Assembly (NCBI RefSeq): GCF_000220525.1
Contig: NZ_AFPK01000038.1
Coordinates: forward strand, 1 to 55,927
DNA: 55,927 nucleotides
Direction: 5' to 3'
Source: Ochrovirga pacifica
Lineage (GTDB): Bacteria > Bacteroidota > Bacteroidia > Flavobacteriales > Flavobacteriaceae
The notes under the pieces were generated by a model. The model was not told the DNA's origin and did no database searches. It worked only from the letters and a program-made list of their open reading frames with translations. Each line of letters starts with the position of its first letter. The first letter of the stretch is position 1. Position numbers and translations under genes: made by a program. Below, one piece after another: positions 36,968-46,246 of this stretch.

Positions 36968-36975
36968 TACATTTG
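36968..36975 (+). promoter_or_regulatory. Possible -7 box for alpha/beta hydrolase gene
   Basis: TACATTTG matches TAnnTTTG, 27 bases before the ATG at 37003. No TTTG at the right distance upstream. Confidence 0.45.
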
Positions 36976-37002
36976 TGCCGAATGTAAGCTAAGAGAATAA
37001 GC

Positions 37003-37770
37003 ATGAAATACAACGTAAAAACGGAAGGTGAGTTCAAATATATAGAAGCTGGAGAAGGAAAATCAATCGTTCTTTTACATGGTTTAATGGGGACTCTTGA
37101 AGATTTTGCTGGAGCTGCCGATTATTTTTCAAAAAAAGGCTACCACGTGTTGGTACCTGAACTTCCTATTTACACATTGCCAATTATAAAAACCAACATA
37201 AAGAATTTAGCAAAGTATGTTAAAAACTTTATGGATTTTAAAGGAATCCCTGAAACAACCTTAATTGGTAATTCATTAGGGGGCCATGTATCTTTATACG
37301 TTACCAAAACCTATCCAGAGCTTGTACATTCTCTTGTTTTAACAGGAAGTTCTGGACTTTACGAAAATGCAATGGGAGACACCTATCCTAAAAGAGGTGA
37401 CTACGAATACATAAAAGCTAAAACCGAAGCTGTTTTTTACGACCCTAAGACTGCTACCAAAAAAATGGTAGACGATTTATTTGAGACCGTAAACGATAGA
37501 AACTGTGCCATTAGAATTTTGGCCTTAGCCAAAAGTGCTATTAGACATAACATGGCTAATGATTTACCCGACATAAAAATTCCTACATGCTTGATTTGGG
37601 GAAAACAAGATGGAGTAACCCCTCCTAATGTTGCCGAAGACTTTAACAAATTAATGCCTAACTCCGAATTGTTTTGGGTAGACAAATGTGGACATGCACC
37701 TATGATGGAACATCCTGATTTATTTAATGATATTGTAGATGCTTGGTTCCAAAAAAATAACATTCAATAA
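37003..37770 (+). CDS. Alpha/beta hydrolase
   Basis: 255-residue cytosolic alpha/beta-hydrolase. The oxyanion region is VLLHGLMGTLEDF, the nucleophile elbow GNSLGGH (Ser at about 92), the acid Asp lies in IWGKQDGVTPP, and the His in KCGHAPMMEHP. No signal peptide. Substrate unknown. Its stop overlaps the engB ATG by one base, so the two are cotranscribed; it diverges from mraZ. Confidence 0.92.
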   Translation: MKYNVKTEGEFKYIEAGEGKSIVLLHGLMGTLEDFAGAADYFSKKGYHVLVPELPIYTLPIIKTNIKNLAKYVKNFMDFKGIPETTLIGNSLGGHVSLYVTKTYPELVHSLVLTGSSGLYENAMGDTYPKRGDYEYIKAKTEAVFYDPKTATKKMVDDLFETVNDRNCAIRILALAKSAIRHNMANDLPDIKIPTCLIWGKQDGVTPPNVAEDFNKLMPNSELFWVDKCGHAPMMEHPDLFNDIVDAWFQKNNIQ

Positions 37771-38387
37771 TGCAGATAAAATCCGCTGAGTTTGTTATTA
37801 GCAATTCAGAAGTAAGCAAATGTCCTTCTGAAAACATTCCCGAATATGCATTTATAGGAAGATCTAATGTAGGTAAATCTTCTTTAATTAACATGTTAAC
37901 CGGAAGAAACAAACTTGCAAAAACATCTAGCACTCCAGGTAAAACCCAATTAATCAATCATTTTAAGATTAACAACAATTGGTTTTTAGTTGATTTGCCA
38001 GGTTACGGTTATGCAAAAGTTTCTAAAAGCACCAAAAAAGAATTTCAGAGTTTTATCACCTCCTATTTTAAACAACGTAAAGAACTTGTTTGCACTTTTG
38101 TATTGATTGACTCTAGACACAGCCCACAGAAAATAGACGTTGATTTTATGGAATTTTTAGCTGAAAACGAAATTCCTTTTTGTATGATTTTCACCAAAAC
38201 GGACAAGCTAAAACCCAAAGCTATTGCCCAAAATATCACAAAGTACAAAGAAAGTATGTTAAAAGGAAATTGGGCTGCTTTTCCTACCTATTTTACCTCA
38301 TCATCTACCCACAAAAATGGTAAAGAAGAAATTTTACATTTTATAGATCAGGTAAACAAAGAGTTTTACCAAGGAAATCTTAACTAG
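37770..38387 (+). CDS. engB: Ribosome biogenesis GTPase EngB (YihA)
   Basis: 205-residue GTPase required for large ribosomal subunit assembly. G1 GRSNVGKSS (about 30-38), G2 STPGKTQ, G3 DLPGYG, G4 TKTDK, and a G5-like SSSTHKNGKEE segment. Full length for the family. Essential in many bacteria. Placed after the hydrolase gene and 77 bases before the pseudouridine synthase gene. Confidence 0.96.
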   Translation: MQIKSAEFVISNSEVSKCPSENIPEYAFIGRSNVGKSSLINMLTGRNKLAKTSSTPGKTQLINHFKINNNWFLVDLPGYGYAKVSKSTKKEFQSFITSYFKQRKELVCTFVLIDSRHSPQKIDVDFMEFLAENEIPFCMIFTKTDKLKPKAIAQNITKYKESMLKGNWAAFPTYFTSSSTHKNGKEEILHFIDQVNKEFYQGNLN

Positions 38388-38464
38388 TTGCTTTTATCAC
38401 ATTCTGTGTTTTTCTTTTTTAAAAATTTTGAATCTTTCAATTTTTAAATGCTTTATTTTGTAAC

Positions 38465-39148
38465 ATGCATTCTACCAAAGACAACTTACAAATTCTTTTT
38501 GAAGACAATCATCTTATTGTAATAAACAAAAGAGCAGGAGACATTACCCAAGGTGACAAAACAGGTGATTTACCTTTGAGCGAGGTGGTAAAAGCATACA
38601 TTAAAGAAAAATACAATAAGCCTGGAAATGTATATCTAGGAGTGGTACACAGGCTAGACAGACCCACAAGCGGTATTGTTATTTTTGCCAAAACCTCTAA
38701 AGCTTTAGAAAGACTTAACAAAGACCTTAGAGATAAAAAAATTAACAAAACTTACTGGGCTGTAACTCAAAAAAAGAACATTCCCAAACAGCAAACATTG
38801 ACTAACTTTTTGGTTAAAAATCCTAAAAACAATAAATCCAGAGTTTGTTCTGAAAACACCCCCAATAGCAAAAAAGCAATTTTACATTATCATCTTTTAA
38901 AAGAACTAGATAACTACCAGCTTTTTGAAGTTGAACTAGAAACAGGTAGACACCATCAAATACGCGTACAACTATCTAATATCGGTTGCATTATTAAAGG
39001 AGACTTAAAATACGGGGCACCTAGAAGCAACAAAAACGGCAGCATACATCTTCATGCCCGTAAAATTGAATTTATACATCCTGTGAAAAAAGAACCGATT
39101 GCATTGATTGCACCAGTTCCTAATGATCCGGTTTGGAAAAGTATTTAG
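38465..39148 (+). CDS. RluA-family pseudouridine synthase
   Basis: 227-residue RNA pseudouridine synthase of the RluA family without an S4 domain. The catalytic Asp is in VHRLDRPTSGIVIFAKT, followed by FLVKNPKNNKSRV and LETGRHHQIRVQL motifs. The target (23S rRNA or tRNA; RluC, RluA or TruC type) cannot be decided here. The stop overlaps the stop of the convergent GH26 gene (shared TTAG), leaving no room for a terminator between them. Confidence 0.93.
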   Translation: MHSTKDNLQILFEDNHLIVINKRAGDITQGDKTGDLPLSEVVKAYIKEKYNKPGNVYLGVVHRLDRPTSGIVIFAKTSKALERLNKDLRDKKINKTYWAVTQKKNIPKQQTLTNFLVKNPKNNKSRVCSENTPNSKKAILHYHLLKELDNYQLFEVELETGRHHQIRVQLSNIGCIIKGDLKYGAPRSNKNGSIHLHARKIEFIHPVKKEPIALIAPVPNDPVWKSI

Positions 39149-40326
39149 TTAACATCTGGCTGTTTTACAGATGCATCCCATTTTTTTAACTCTTTTTTTA
39201 TTGCTGTAGTTACCTCATGATCATCGACTATATACCAGCTTACAGATTTATAAGTCGTAGTTCCATCAGCATCATAATGAAAAAACAGAATTGCATTTAC
39301 CAAAGGGTAGTTTTCATGAAAATGATTTAGTGCATCAGCAAACCACTTTGCTCTATCTCCCCCTGGTTTTAGCGATCCAAATTCCGCTATCATCATCGGC
39401 TTGTTAAACACCGCTAAATCTTTATAGTAATTTCCAAAAATTTGCTCAAAACTCCACCAATCACTCCAACTAGTACTTTCTCCATAATTTAACGCCCCTG
39501 TTGCTACTACATCTACATAATTATCTCCAGGATAATACTCTTTAAATTTACCATACGCTAAATGAGGACTCCACACCCAAATAACGTTGTCTGCCCCTGC
39601 TTGGCGAAACACTTTATGAACATGTCTCCATCCTGCTATATATTCCGAAGGCTCACTATTTTGAGGCCCCCAGGGATAACGATAAGGATCGTTCATTTCA
39701 TGCCCTAATCTTATGTAAATTGGTGCTCCATATTTTTTGGCTTCCAAAGCCCAATCTATTAAAAAAGCATCGTACAATCCTTCTGCAATGGTTAACATCC
39801 CATGCTTATCTCTTTCTTTTACACTCTTGATAAGAGGAAAATTATCTTGACTGAACTTGTTTAGCCATGGCTCCCAACTTATTAAAGGCACAGATCCCAT
39901 TCTTTTAATAGCTTCTAATTGGTGAATAGGAAATTCGTGCTCTGGTTTTTCACCCCATGCTTGGTAAATATGAATGATAGGAAAAGATAAATTAAGTGAA
40001 TCTTCTAAGTTTATAACATTTTCATAAGATTCTAACTCAGAATCATCAGAAGCTCCGAACAAGATAATCTTAGAATTAATCAATGCGTTTTTATCTTGTT
40101 TTTGCTGCTTAAACCACGCTAATTTTTTTTCTCTATTCTCTTCTCGTTCTTCCAAAATTAGGTTTTGCTCTACATCAAAAACCCAGTCGCTTGCCCTTTC
40201 TAACATGGCTTCTATAGGTCCTTTAGCACCATCACTAGCTGCTGCAACCAAATAAACTAAAAAATAGCCTATTACTATGGCAACTAGCACATATATTACT
40301 CTTGATAACTTACCTAATCTAGACAT
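39145..40326 (-). CDS. Membrane-anchored GH26-family glycoside hydrolase
   Basis: 393 residues: N-terminal membrane anchor (about 10-30, IYVLVAIVIGYFLVYLVAAA), a charged coiled stretch, then a GH26 catalytic domain. The acid/base Glu is E210 in IRLGHEMNDPYRYPW and the nucleophile E315 in PMMIAEFGS, the GH26 pair; the family contains mannanases and related beta-glycanases. Expected to face the periplasm. As last gene of the polysaccharide operon, it may trim or edit the polymer made by the GT2 synthase, like BcsZ or PslG in other systems (inference). Confidence 0.85.
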   Translation of the reverse strand: MSRLGKLSRVIYVLVAIVIGYFLVYLVAAASDGAKGPIEAMLERASDWVFDVEQNLILEEREENREKKLAWFKQQKQDKNALINSKIILFGASDDSELESYENVINLEDSLNLSFPIIHIYQAWGEKPEHEFPIHQLEAIKRMGSVPLISWEPWLNKFSQDNFPLIKSVKERDKHGMLTIAEGLYDAFLIDWALEAKKYGAPIYIRLGHEMNDPYRYPWGPQNSEPSEYIAGWRHVHKVFRQAGADNVIWVWSPHLAYGKFKEYYPGDNYVDVVATGALNYGESTSWSDWWSFEQIFGNYYKDLAVFNKPMMIAEFGSLKPGGDRAKWFADALNHFHENYPLVNAILFFHYDADGTTTYKSVSWYIVDDHEVTTAIKKELKKWDASVKQPDVN

Positions 40327-40331
40327 TTATT

Positions 40332-41237
40332 CTATTTTTTTATGGTATTATTAATTCCCTCTCTTAACTCTATTTGTTGTCCAAACCCCAGTACATTTGC
40401 TATCTTACTTGAATCTCCAATCATTTCCCAAACCTCCTGCTCTCTGTATGGCAAAGCTCCTAAAACTATTTTGGCCGTAGAACTAATCATTTTATCAACC
40501 TCTATCGCCAATGATTTTAATTCTGTCCCTTTGCCACTACACACATTAAAAACTTCTCCATAAGCTCGCTTATTTATTGCTAAAATCATTGCAGCAACAA
40601 CATCAGAAACGTATAAAAAATCTCTAGCTTGCTCTCCTTTTGTCATTAAAAAATCATTGTTATTTTTTAATGAATCTATCATTTGCGGAATAAAAAACTG
40701 TTTTGACATCCCTTCTCCATAGAAATTAAACAACCTTAGAATGGTATAGTTTACGGAGTAATGACTGCAGAAAGTTTCAATTAATTTTTCTGCTTGATAT
40801 TTTGTAAGTGAGTAAGGTGATACTGGTTTGGGAATTTGTGTTTCTTTAAAAGGGGATGTGTTGTTTCCATAAACCTCACTAGTTGAAGTAAATATGAACT
40901 GGCAATTTATTTTTTTTAAAGCTTTAAGCACATGTAATACCCCTGAAACATTTACTTGATGCATCTGCTCGTACAAATCAAAATTTCTTTCTCTATTGAT
41001 ATTTGCAGCTAAATGATAAACAACGTCAGGCTTTATTTTCTGAACAAGTTTACAAACCTCTTCAGGATTGGTAATATCTAATTTAAACGATTGTTTTTGT
41101 GGCTTTGCATTTAGAGATGCCACATACACATCCGCTTGTTTTTTCATCAACTCTTTAACTAAAAAAGAACCTAGATATCCAGTTCCACCAATGACCAATA
41201 TTTTTTTCCCAACTACACTTATTTTGTCCATACACAA
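40332..41237 (-). CDS. NAD-dependent epimerase/reductase (nucleotide sugar)
   Basis: 301-residue extended short-chain dehydrogenase. Cofactor motif ILVIGGTGYLGSFL, catalytic STSEVYGN and Y-x-x-x-K in YSLTKYQAEK. Downstream of the CDP-glucose 4,6-dehydratase it probably reduces or epimerises CDP-4-keto-6-deoxyglucose to a CDP-6-deoxyhexose; which one cannot be told. The start may instead be the ATG two codons in (41231). Overlaps the preceding dehydratase gene by 19 bases. Confidence 0.88.
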   Translation of the reverse strand: MCMDKISVVGKKILVIGGTGYLGSFLVKELMKKQADVYVASLNAKPQKQSFKLDITNPEEVCKLVQKIKPDVVYHLAANINRERNFDLYEQMHQVNVSGVLHVLKALKKINCQFIFTSTSEVYGNNTSPFKETQIPKPVSPYSLTKYQAEKLIETFCSHYSVNYTILRLFNFYGEGMSKQFFIPQMIDSLKNNNDFLMTKGEQARDFLYVSDVVAAMILAINKRAYGEVFNVCSGKGTELKSLAIEVDKMISSTAKIVLGALPYREQEVWEMIGDSSKIANVLGFGQQIELREGINNTIKK

Positions 41238-42331
41238 TTCGCTTTTTTTGCATCAGATACATAGCTTTCTAAATCGTTGATAGACATTATATTATTGTTC
41301 AAGTAAAATTCTTTGTACCAACCAATTGTCTTTTGAAGCGTAGTTTCTATTCCCCAAACAGGAGTCCACTTAAGCAATTTGTTTGCTTTAGAGCAATCTA
41401 ACATTAACAAATTGGCCTCATGATGTTCCTCTGTATTTTTACCAATAGTTATTTGCACATCGTTCCAGTTGTTTTTAGCCAATTTTACAACGTCACCCAC
41501 CTGTAAATTACTATCTACATTGGGACCAAAATTCCATCCATCAGCCACGGAAACATCTTGTTGCAACATTTTCCAACCAAGGGTTAAGTATCCACTTAAA
41601 GGCTCTAAAACATGCTGCCAAGGTCTTGTAGCTAATGGATTTCTTATCAAAACAGCTTGTTTTTGCGCTGTTGCTTTTACTATATCTGGAATCAAACGAT
41701 CTTTGGCCCAATCTCCACCACCAATTACATTTCCAGCTCTACCGCTTGCCAAAAGAACTTGGTGTTTTTTGTTGTAATCACTTACATTAAAGAACGAATT
41801 TCTATAAGATGCTGTTAATAGTTCTGCACAACCCTTAGATGCACTATAGGGATCGTATCCACCCATAGCTTCATTTTCTCTATAACCCCAAATCCATTCT
41901 TTGTTTTCGTAGCATTTATCGCTGGTTACGTTTACAATTGCCTTTATAGATGGTATATTTTTACACGCTTCGTAAACATGCAACGTTCCCATTACATTAC
42001 TAGAAAAGGTTTCTATAGGATTTTCATAAGATGGTCTTACCAAAGCTTGAGCTGCTAAATGAAAAACAATATCTGGTTGTACTTTTTGGATGTATTCTTT
42101 TAACGTTTTAAAATCTCGAATATCATTTAAAGTCTCTTGGATATTTAAATCAAGATATTGTAGGTGATGAACCTCTGTATTTTTTAATGAATACCCATAT
42201 ACTTCTGCTCCTAACTTTGTTAACCAAAGAGCTAACCAAGATCCTTTAAACCCAGTATGCCCTGTTAACAAAACTTTTTTTCCCTTATACACTCCTTCAA
42301 AGAGCGCATTAAAATTTACCAAGTTTTCCAT
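41219..42331 (-). CDS. rfbG: CDP-glucose 4,6-dehydratase
   Basis: 370-residue NAD-dependent dehydratase converting CDP-glucose to CDP-4-keto-6-deoxyglucose. VLLTGHTGFKGSWLALWL is the cofactor loop, with the GHTGFKGSW form specific to this subfamily; NVTSDKCYEN and YDPYSASKG carry the catalytic Asp/Lys and Tyr-x-x-x-Lys; RPWQHVLEPLSGYL is also family-specific. Overlaps the cytidylyltransferase gene by 16 bases. Confidence 0.95.
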   Translation of the reverse strand: MENLVNFNALFEGVYKGKKVLLTGHTGFKGSWLALWLTKLGAEVYGYSLKNTEVHHLQYLDLNIQETLNDIRDFKTLKEYIQKVQPDIVFHLAAQALVRPSYENPIETFSSNVMGTLHVYEACKNIPSIKAIVNVTSDKCYENKEWIWGYRENEAMGGYDPYSASKGCAELLTASYRNSFFNVSDYNKKHQVLLASGRAGNVIGGGDWAKDRLIPDIVKATAQKQAVLIRNPLATRPWQHVLEPLSGYLTLGWKMLQQDVSVADGWNFGPNVDSNLQVGDVVKLAKNNWNDVQITIGKNTEEHHEANLLMLDCSKANKLLKWTPVWGIETTLQKTIGWYKEFYLNNNIMSINDLESYVSDAKKANCVWTK

Positions 42332-43092
42332 TTTGCTTCATTTTTTGACCACATATCATTTAGTTCCTTGTGGTCTCTTAGTGTATCCATTGGTTTCCAA
42401 AAACCATGATGTTGATATGCATACAATTCGTTATCTTCTGCCAACTTTTCCAAAGGTTCATTTTCCCAAACTGTTTCTGCACCATTGCATATATAATCAA
42501 AGACTTTAGCTTCACAAACAAAGAAACCAATGTTTATCCATCTACCATCTCCCTTTGGTTTTTCCATAAATTTAGCTACACTATTATCCTCTTCATTTAA
42601 AGAAACTCCTCCAAAACGGCCATTTGGTTGGTACGTTGTCATTGTAGCTGCCTTTCCATGAGATTTATGAAATTCTAATAAATCTTTAAAGTTGACATCT
42701 CCAACACCGTCTCCGTAAGACAACAAAAAGGTATCGTTTCCCACCACCTCTTTAGCTTTCAAAACCCGTCCTCCAGTCATAGAATTTAGTCCTGTATCTA
42801 GCAATGTTATTTTCCATGGCTCTGATGTGTTATTTAAAATCTCTAAGCCATTGGTTTTTAAGTCAATCGTGACATCACTTTTATGTAAAAAATAATTTGC
42901 AAAATACTCTTTAATTAAATAACCTTTATAGCCTAACAGAACAACAAACTCATCAAATCCATATTGGGCATACATTTTCATGATGTGCCATAGTATAGGC
43001 TCTCCTCCAATAGGAATCATAGGCTTAGGTATTTTATCAGTAGCCTCACTAAACCGTGTACCGAAGCCCCCTGCTAATAATAGTACTTTCAT
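42316..43092 (-). CDS. rfbF: Glucose-1-phosphate cytidylyltransferase
   Basis: 258-residue nucleotidyltransferase making CDP-glucose from CTP and glucose 1-phosphate. The N-terminal LLLAGGFGTRFSEATDKIPKP is the nucleotide-binding signature; LSYGDGVGDV holds the Mg-binding Asp; EKPKGDGRWINIGFFV fits the cytidylyltransferase branch. Directly followed by rfbG, forming the CDP-deoxysugar precursor pair, and only 5 bases after the GT2 gene. Confidence 0.95.
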   Translation of the reverse strand: MKVLLLAGGFGTRFSEATDKIPKPMIPIGGEPILWHIMKMYAQYGFDEFVVLLGYKGYLIKEYFANYFLHKSDVTIDLKTNGLEILNNTSEPWKITLLDTGLNSMTGGRVLKAKEVVGNDTFLLSYGDGVGDVNFKDLLEFHKSHGKAATMTTYQPNGRFGGVSLNEEDNSVAKFMEKPKGDGRWINIGFFVCEAKVFDYICNGAETVWENEPLEKLAEDNELYAYQHHGFWKPMDTLRDHKELNDMWSKNEAKWKTW

Positions 43093-43097
43093 ATGTT

Positions 43098-44714
43098 TTA
43101 TCTTTTACGTTTTATTTTTATACTTTTATTCGAATACACTATCACTCTACTCCACGCATCTTCAACCTTTAATCGAACAGCTTCATATGCAGCTATAATT
43201 CCTCCAAAACTTTGCACAAATGCAATCAAGGAAAAACCTAACATTGCCCAAGTTCTTTGTGCAGAGAAAATTAATCTACTTTGTGGAGTAAAATACATTC
43301 TTTCTATATACACCCCAATGGTTAAGATTAAAAATAAGACTGCGTAGATTATGAGAGGCTTAACAAAAGGATTTATAAATTTTCTTTCTGCTGTTTTGGC
43401 TGTTGGTATGTATGGTATTTTTTTATTGATTAAGGTCAGATAAAAGGCATAAGTAAAAACAGGCCAGCAAGCATATTTTAAAATCATTCCTCGCCAATGA
43501 AATCCTTTTTCTGTTTTTCTATCACATAAAAATTGTTGTGCATAAACGTAAATCATTACTGCAAAACTAAAAATAGGCACAGCGTGTGTTAAAAACTCTG
43601 TAAAATTCATATTAGCAGGCGAAATTTTTGTTGTAAAAAACAACACGGGTACCAGTATAAAAAAAGCAGTAATTACACCAAAAAGATAGTATGTTCCTAT
43701 AGATAAATAAGATACCTTTTGCCAAAAGCTTAATTTTTTTACTAAAGAAGGCATCTCATCAAAAAGAAGCTCAAATACTCCTCTGGCCCATTTTAATTGT
43801 TGTTTGCAAAAAGATGCAAAATCTTCGGGTACCAAGCCACGACTAACAATTACAGGATTGTAAACCGATTTCCACCCCTGTGCATGAATTCTAATAGAGG
43901 TTTGCAAATCTTCTGCCAATCCTTGTGCATGCCCTCCTATACTTTCTAATGCCTTCCTTCTAAAAGTACAGTTGGCACCAATAGCAACTGCCGCTCCATA
44001 TCCAAACAACCCCATTTGTGTTGGTCCGTAAAAGGTATAGGTTTGCTCGGCTGCTCCTTTGGCTACAAAAGACCTGTACATGTTATAATACCCCTGACTT
44101 ACCTGAACAAAACCAACGGCATCATCTTCAAAAAAACCTAGGGTTTGATCTAAGAACTCTGGAAAAACAATATGATCTGGATCTAGAATTAAGATAAACT
44201 CTTCGGTAGTTCTTTTTAACGTTTCGTTAATTTTTCCTGCTTTTGCTCCTGGAATGTTTGCCAAATCTAACCATACAACTCCGTACTTTTCAGCCAAATT
44301 TTTAAATGCCTCATCTTGTGTACTGTCTAGCAAATAGGTTGTATGCGGATAATTTAAATTCTGTAAGGCTTTAAATGTGTTTTCAAACATAGAAATAGGC
44401 TCTCCTGGTGCAGAAGTGGTAAAAACCGCAACCTTTAAATCTGACTTTGGTTTAGGAACTGTTGTTGGTTTTTTAATTCTTAAATAGTTAATCCAAATCA
44501 ACACAATTCTAACCATACCATACCAAAAGAACAAGCTTAGGAGAACAAACAAAAACACATTTGATATGTGTTCTTTTCTAAACCACCACTCTGCCAAATT
44601 AACTACACTAATAACGCCAGCAATTGTTAATATCAAAAGCACTAACTTATCCCAGTGGTTTATTTTTTTTGCCTGTGAATACACCCAAAAATCATCTCTT
44701 AATCTTGTATTCAT
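43098..44714 (-). CDS. GT2 polysaccharide synthase (cellulose-synthase-like)
   Basis: 538-residue inner-membrane glycosyltransferase. Two N-terminal helices (about 22-42 and 52-74), a cytosolic GT-A domain and four or five C-terminal helices (about 335-360, 385-405, 420-440, 470-490, 500-525). Processive GT2 motifs: D130 in LLDSTQD, DPD at 178-180, ED at 268-269, and QQLKW at 305-309, a variant of Q(Q/R)xRW with Lys for Arg. No PilZ domain, so no direct c-di-GMP control. Its start overlaps the stop of the TPR-barrel gene. Polymer unknown. Confidence 0.88.
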   Translation of the reverse strand: MNTRLRDDFWVYSQAKKINHWDKLVLLILTIAGVISVVNLAEWWFRKEHISNVFLFVLLSLFFWYGMVRIVLIWINYLRIKKPTTVPKPKSDLKVAVFTTSAPGEPISMFENTFKALQNLNYPHTTYLLDSTQDEAFKNLAEKYGVVWLDLANIPGAKAGKINETLKRTTEEFILILDPDHIVFPEFLDQTLGFFEDDAVGFVQVSQGYYNMYRSFVAKGAAEQTYTFYGPTQMGLFGYGAAVAIGANCTFRRKALESIGGHAQGLAEDLQTSIRIHAQGWKSVYNPVIVSRGLVPEDFASFCKQQLKWARGVFELLFDEMPSLVKKLSFWQKVSYLSIGTYYLFGVITAFFILVPVLFFTTKISPANMNFTEFLTHAVPIFSFAVMIYVYAQQFLCDRKTEKGFHWRGMILKYACWPVFTYAFYLTLINKKIPYIPTAKTAERKFINPFVKPLIIYAVLFLILTIGVYIERMYFTPQSRLIFSAQRTWAMLGFSLIAFVQSFGGIIAAYEAVRLKVEDAWSRVIVYSNKSIKIKRKR

Positions 44715-46246
44715 TAAAATTTATACTTCAATTCTATATTAATATTATCTCTGCTATAAAAGAATGTTTCTTGATAAGTGTAAGTTCCTTTTATAGAAAA
44801 CTTATCATTTAAGCTGTAAGTGGCGTACACCGATGATTCCGAAGGAAAAAACTCATCTTTTTCTTCAGGAAAACCAATAACAACCTCAGTTCCATTGTTG
44901 AATAAAAAAGGACTAAAAGCCTTGGCACTTATTCCATAATTTGTTTTTCCGCCTATTTCTAAAAAACGAAACAGGTTGTACTTAGCCATCAACAAAAAAG
45001 AATTTGACTCTTGTTCTTTGGGTGTAAAGTAAGGACTGTACAAACCAACATAATTGGTTTCGCTACTTTTTTCTTCATCAACAATATAGAGGACTTCTTC
45101 TGCGTTAGAAAAGCCATAACTATATCCAAACTGAAAGCTAAACTTAGAAAATTTTATAGGCTGTGTTACAATCCAAAAAACATAATTTGTTATAGTGTTA
45201 TCTTCAAACTTTTGTTGATTGTACTCTAAATTGGAAAGAAATATTTTGTTATGGTACTCAACTTTTCCAGACATCGTTGTTTCTGTAACATTGATGTTTG
45301 TACTTGCTATTGTACCCAAAACAGGGTGTATATTATAACCTAATGAAACTGTAACATTGTAAGGCAATTGTTTTGCTAATGTTAGCCCTCCAATTATTCC
45401 ACTACCCTCGGTATTATTGTAAGTACCAGCTGCCAACTTAGCAGTTACGCCCCAATTAGCAAAGTAAAACCGATTGCTAACCCTAGCTATTAAAGCTTGA
45501 GCAGAGGGCGTAAAACTATAATTTTCTATTTCTAACTTTGGCTGGAAAAATTTAGACCTATAAACTCCCAACTCTGCTTTTTGTGCTGTATACTCTAACG
45601 GCTGTGTATCTGTTTGCATTTCATAAGCTCCTTTTACATAAAGTGCGGTTGCATCCGAAATTTCAGAAGAAAGCCGATCTAATTTATCTGAAGTAGGAAA
45701 GTCGCTCCTAAAACTTTTAATTAGCCTTTTACTTTTATCAATATTCCCTTGCCAGTAACTGATATTCGCTAACATAATAAGCCCTTCGGCTTTTGATGCA
45801 TCGTTCAAATTTCTTAAGGATTCTAATAAAAGTTGGGCTTTTTTAAATTTACCTCGTTCATACAAAGCCCTTGCATAATCTAATTTTACATCATTACTAC
45901 TAGCATCTAAAAGCATTGCTTGTTGGTACTTTTTATCTGACTCTCTGTAATTTTTGTTTTTGTGCAATGTGTATGCATACAGCCAAACAACATAAAAGTT
46001 TTTAGAATTCTTCTTCTCATAATCCTCCATTCTGTTTTTTGCCTTTGTATACTCACCTTGTTCAACAAGATGACGTATTCCTTTTAATACTCTTTCTTCC
46101 TTGTTGTCTATAGAAGCTTGTATTGTATTCAGAATGTTTGGGACAGATTTTTCTTGATGTATAACTGTATCTTTTTCAATTTCTTGAGAAAAACTAAAAG
46201 AACAAAAAAACACTGTTACAGCAAAAAACACCCACTTTAAACACAT
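44714..46246 (-). CDS. YaiO-like outer-membrane TPR-barrel protein
   Basis: 510 residues. Signal peptide 1-20 (FFCSFSFSQ), a region of TPR-like helical repeats (about 55-200, with AKNRMEDYEKKN, YAYTLHKNKNYRESDKKYQQAM, DYARALYERGKFKKAQLLL), then a C-terminal beta barrel (about 205-510) with alternating aromatic strands ending in IELKYKF. The TPR plus barrel plan is that of BcsC/PgaA-type exopolysaccharide exporters. First gene of the operon, with a promoter 47 bases upstream. Confidence 0.85.
   Translation of the reverse strand: MCLKWVFFAVTVFFCSFSFSQEIEKDTVIHQEKSVPNILNTIQASIDNKEERVLKGIRHLVEQGEYTKAKNRMEDYEKKNSKNFYVVWLYAYTLHKNKNYRESDKKYQQAMLLDASSNDVKLDYARALYERGKFKKAQLLLESLRNLNDASKAEGLIMLANISYWQGNIDKSKRLIKSFRSDFPTSDKLDRLSSEISDATALYVKGAYEMQTDTQPLEYTAQKAELGVYRSKFFQPKLEIENYSFTPSAQALIARVSNRFYFANWGVTAKLAAGTYNNTEGSGIIGGLTLAKQLPYNVTVSLGYNIHPVLGTIASTNINVTETTMSGKVEYHNKIFLSNLEYNQQKFEDNTITNYVFWIVTQPIKFSKFSFQFGYSYGFSNAEEVLYIVDEEKSSETNYVGLYSPYFTPKEQESNSFLLMAKYNLFRFLEIGGKTNYGISAKAFSPFLFNNGTEVVIGFPEEKDEFFPSESSVYATYSLNDKFSIKGTYTYQETFFYSRDNINIELKYKF

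Noticed and set aside
40332..43092. O-antigen (LPS) cluster interpretation of the CDP-sugar genes
   Set aside because: No Wzx, Wzy, or other glycosyltransferases are present; the partners are a GT2 synthase, a TPR-barrel and a GH26, which fit synthase-dependent secretion better. Not fully excluded, since the precursor could also feed LPS.
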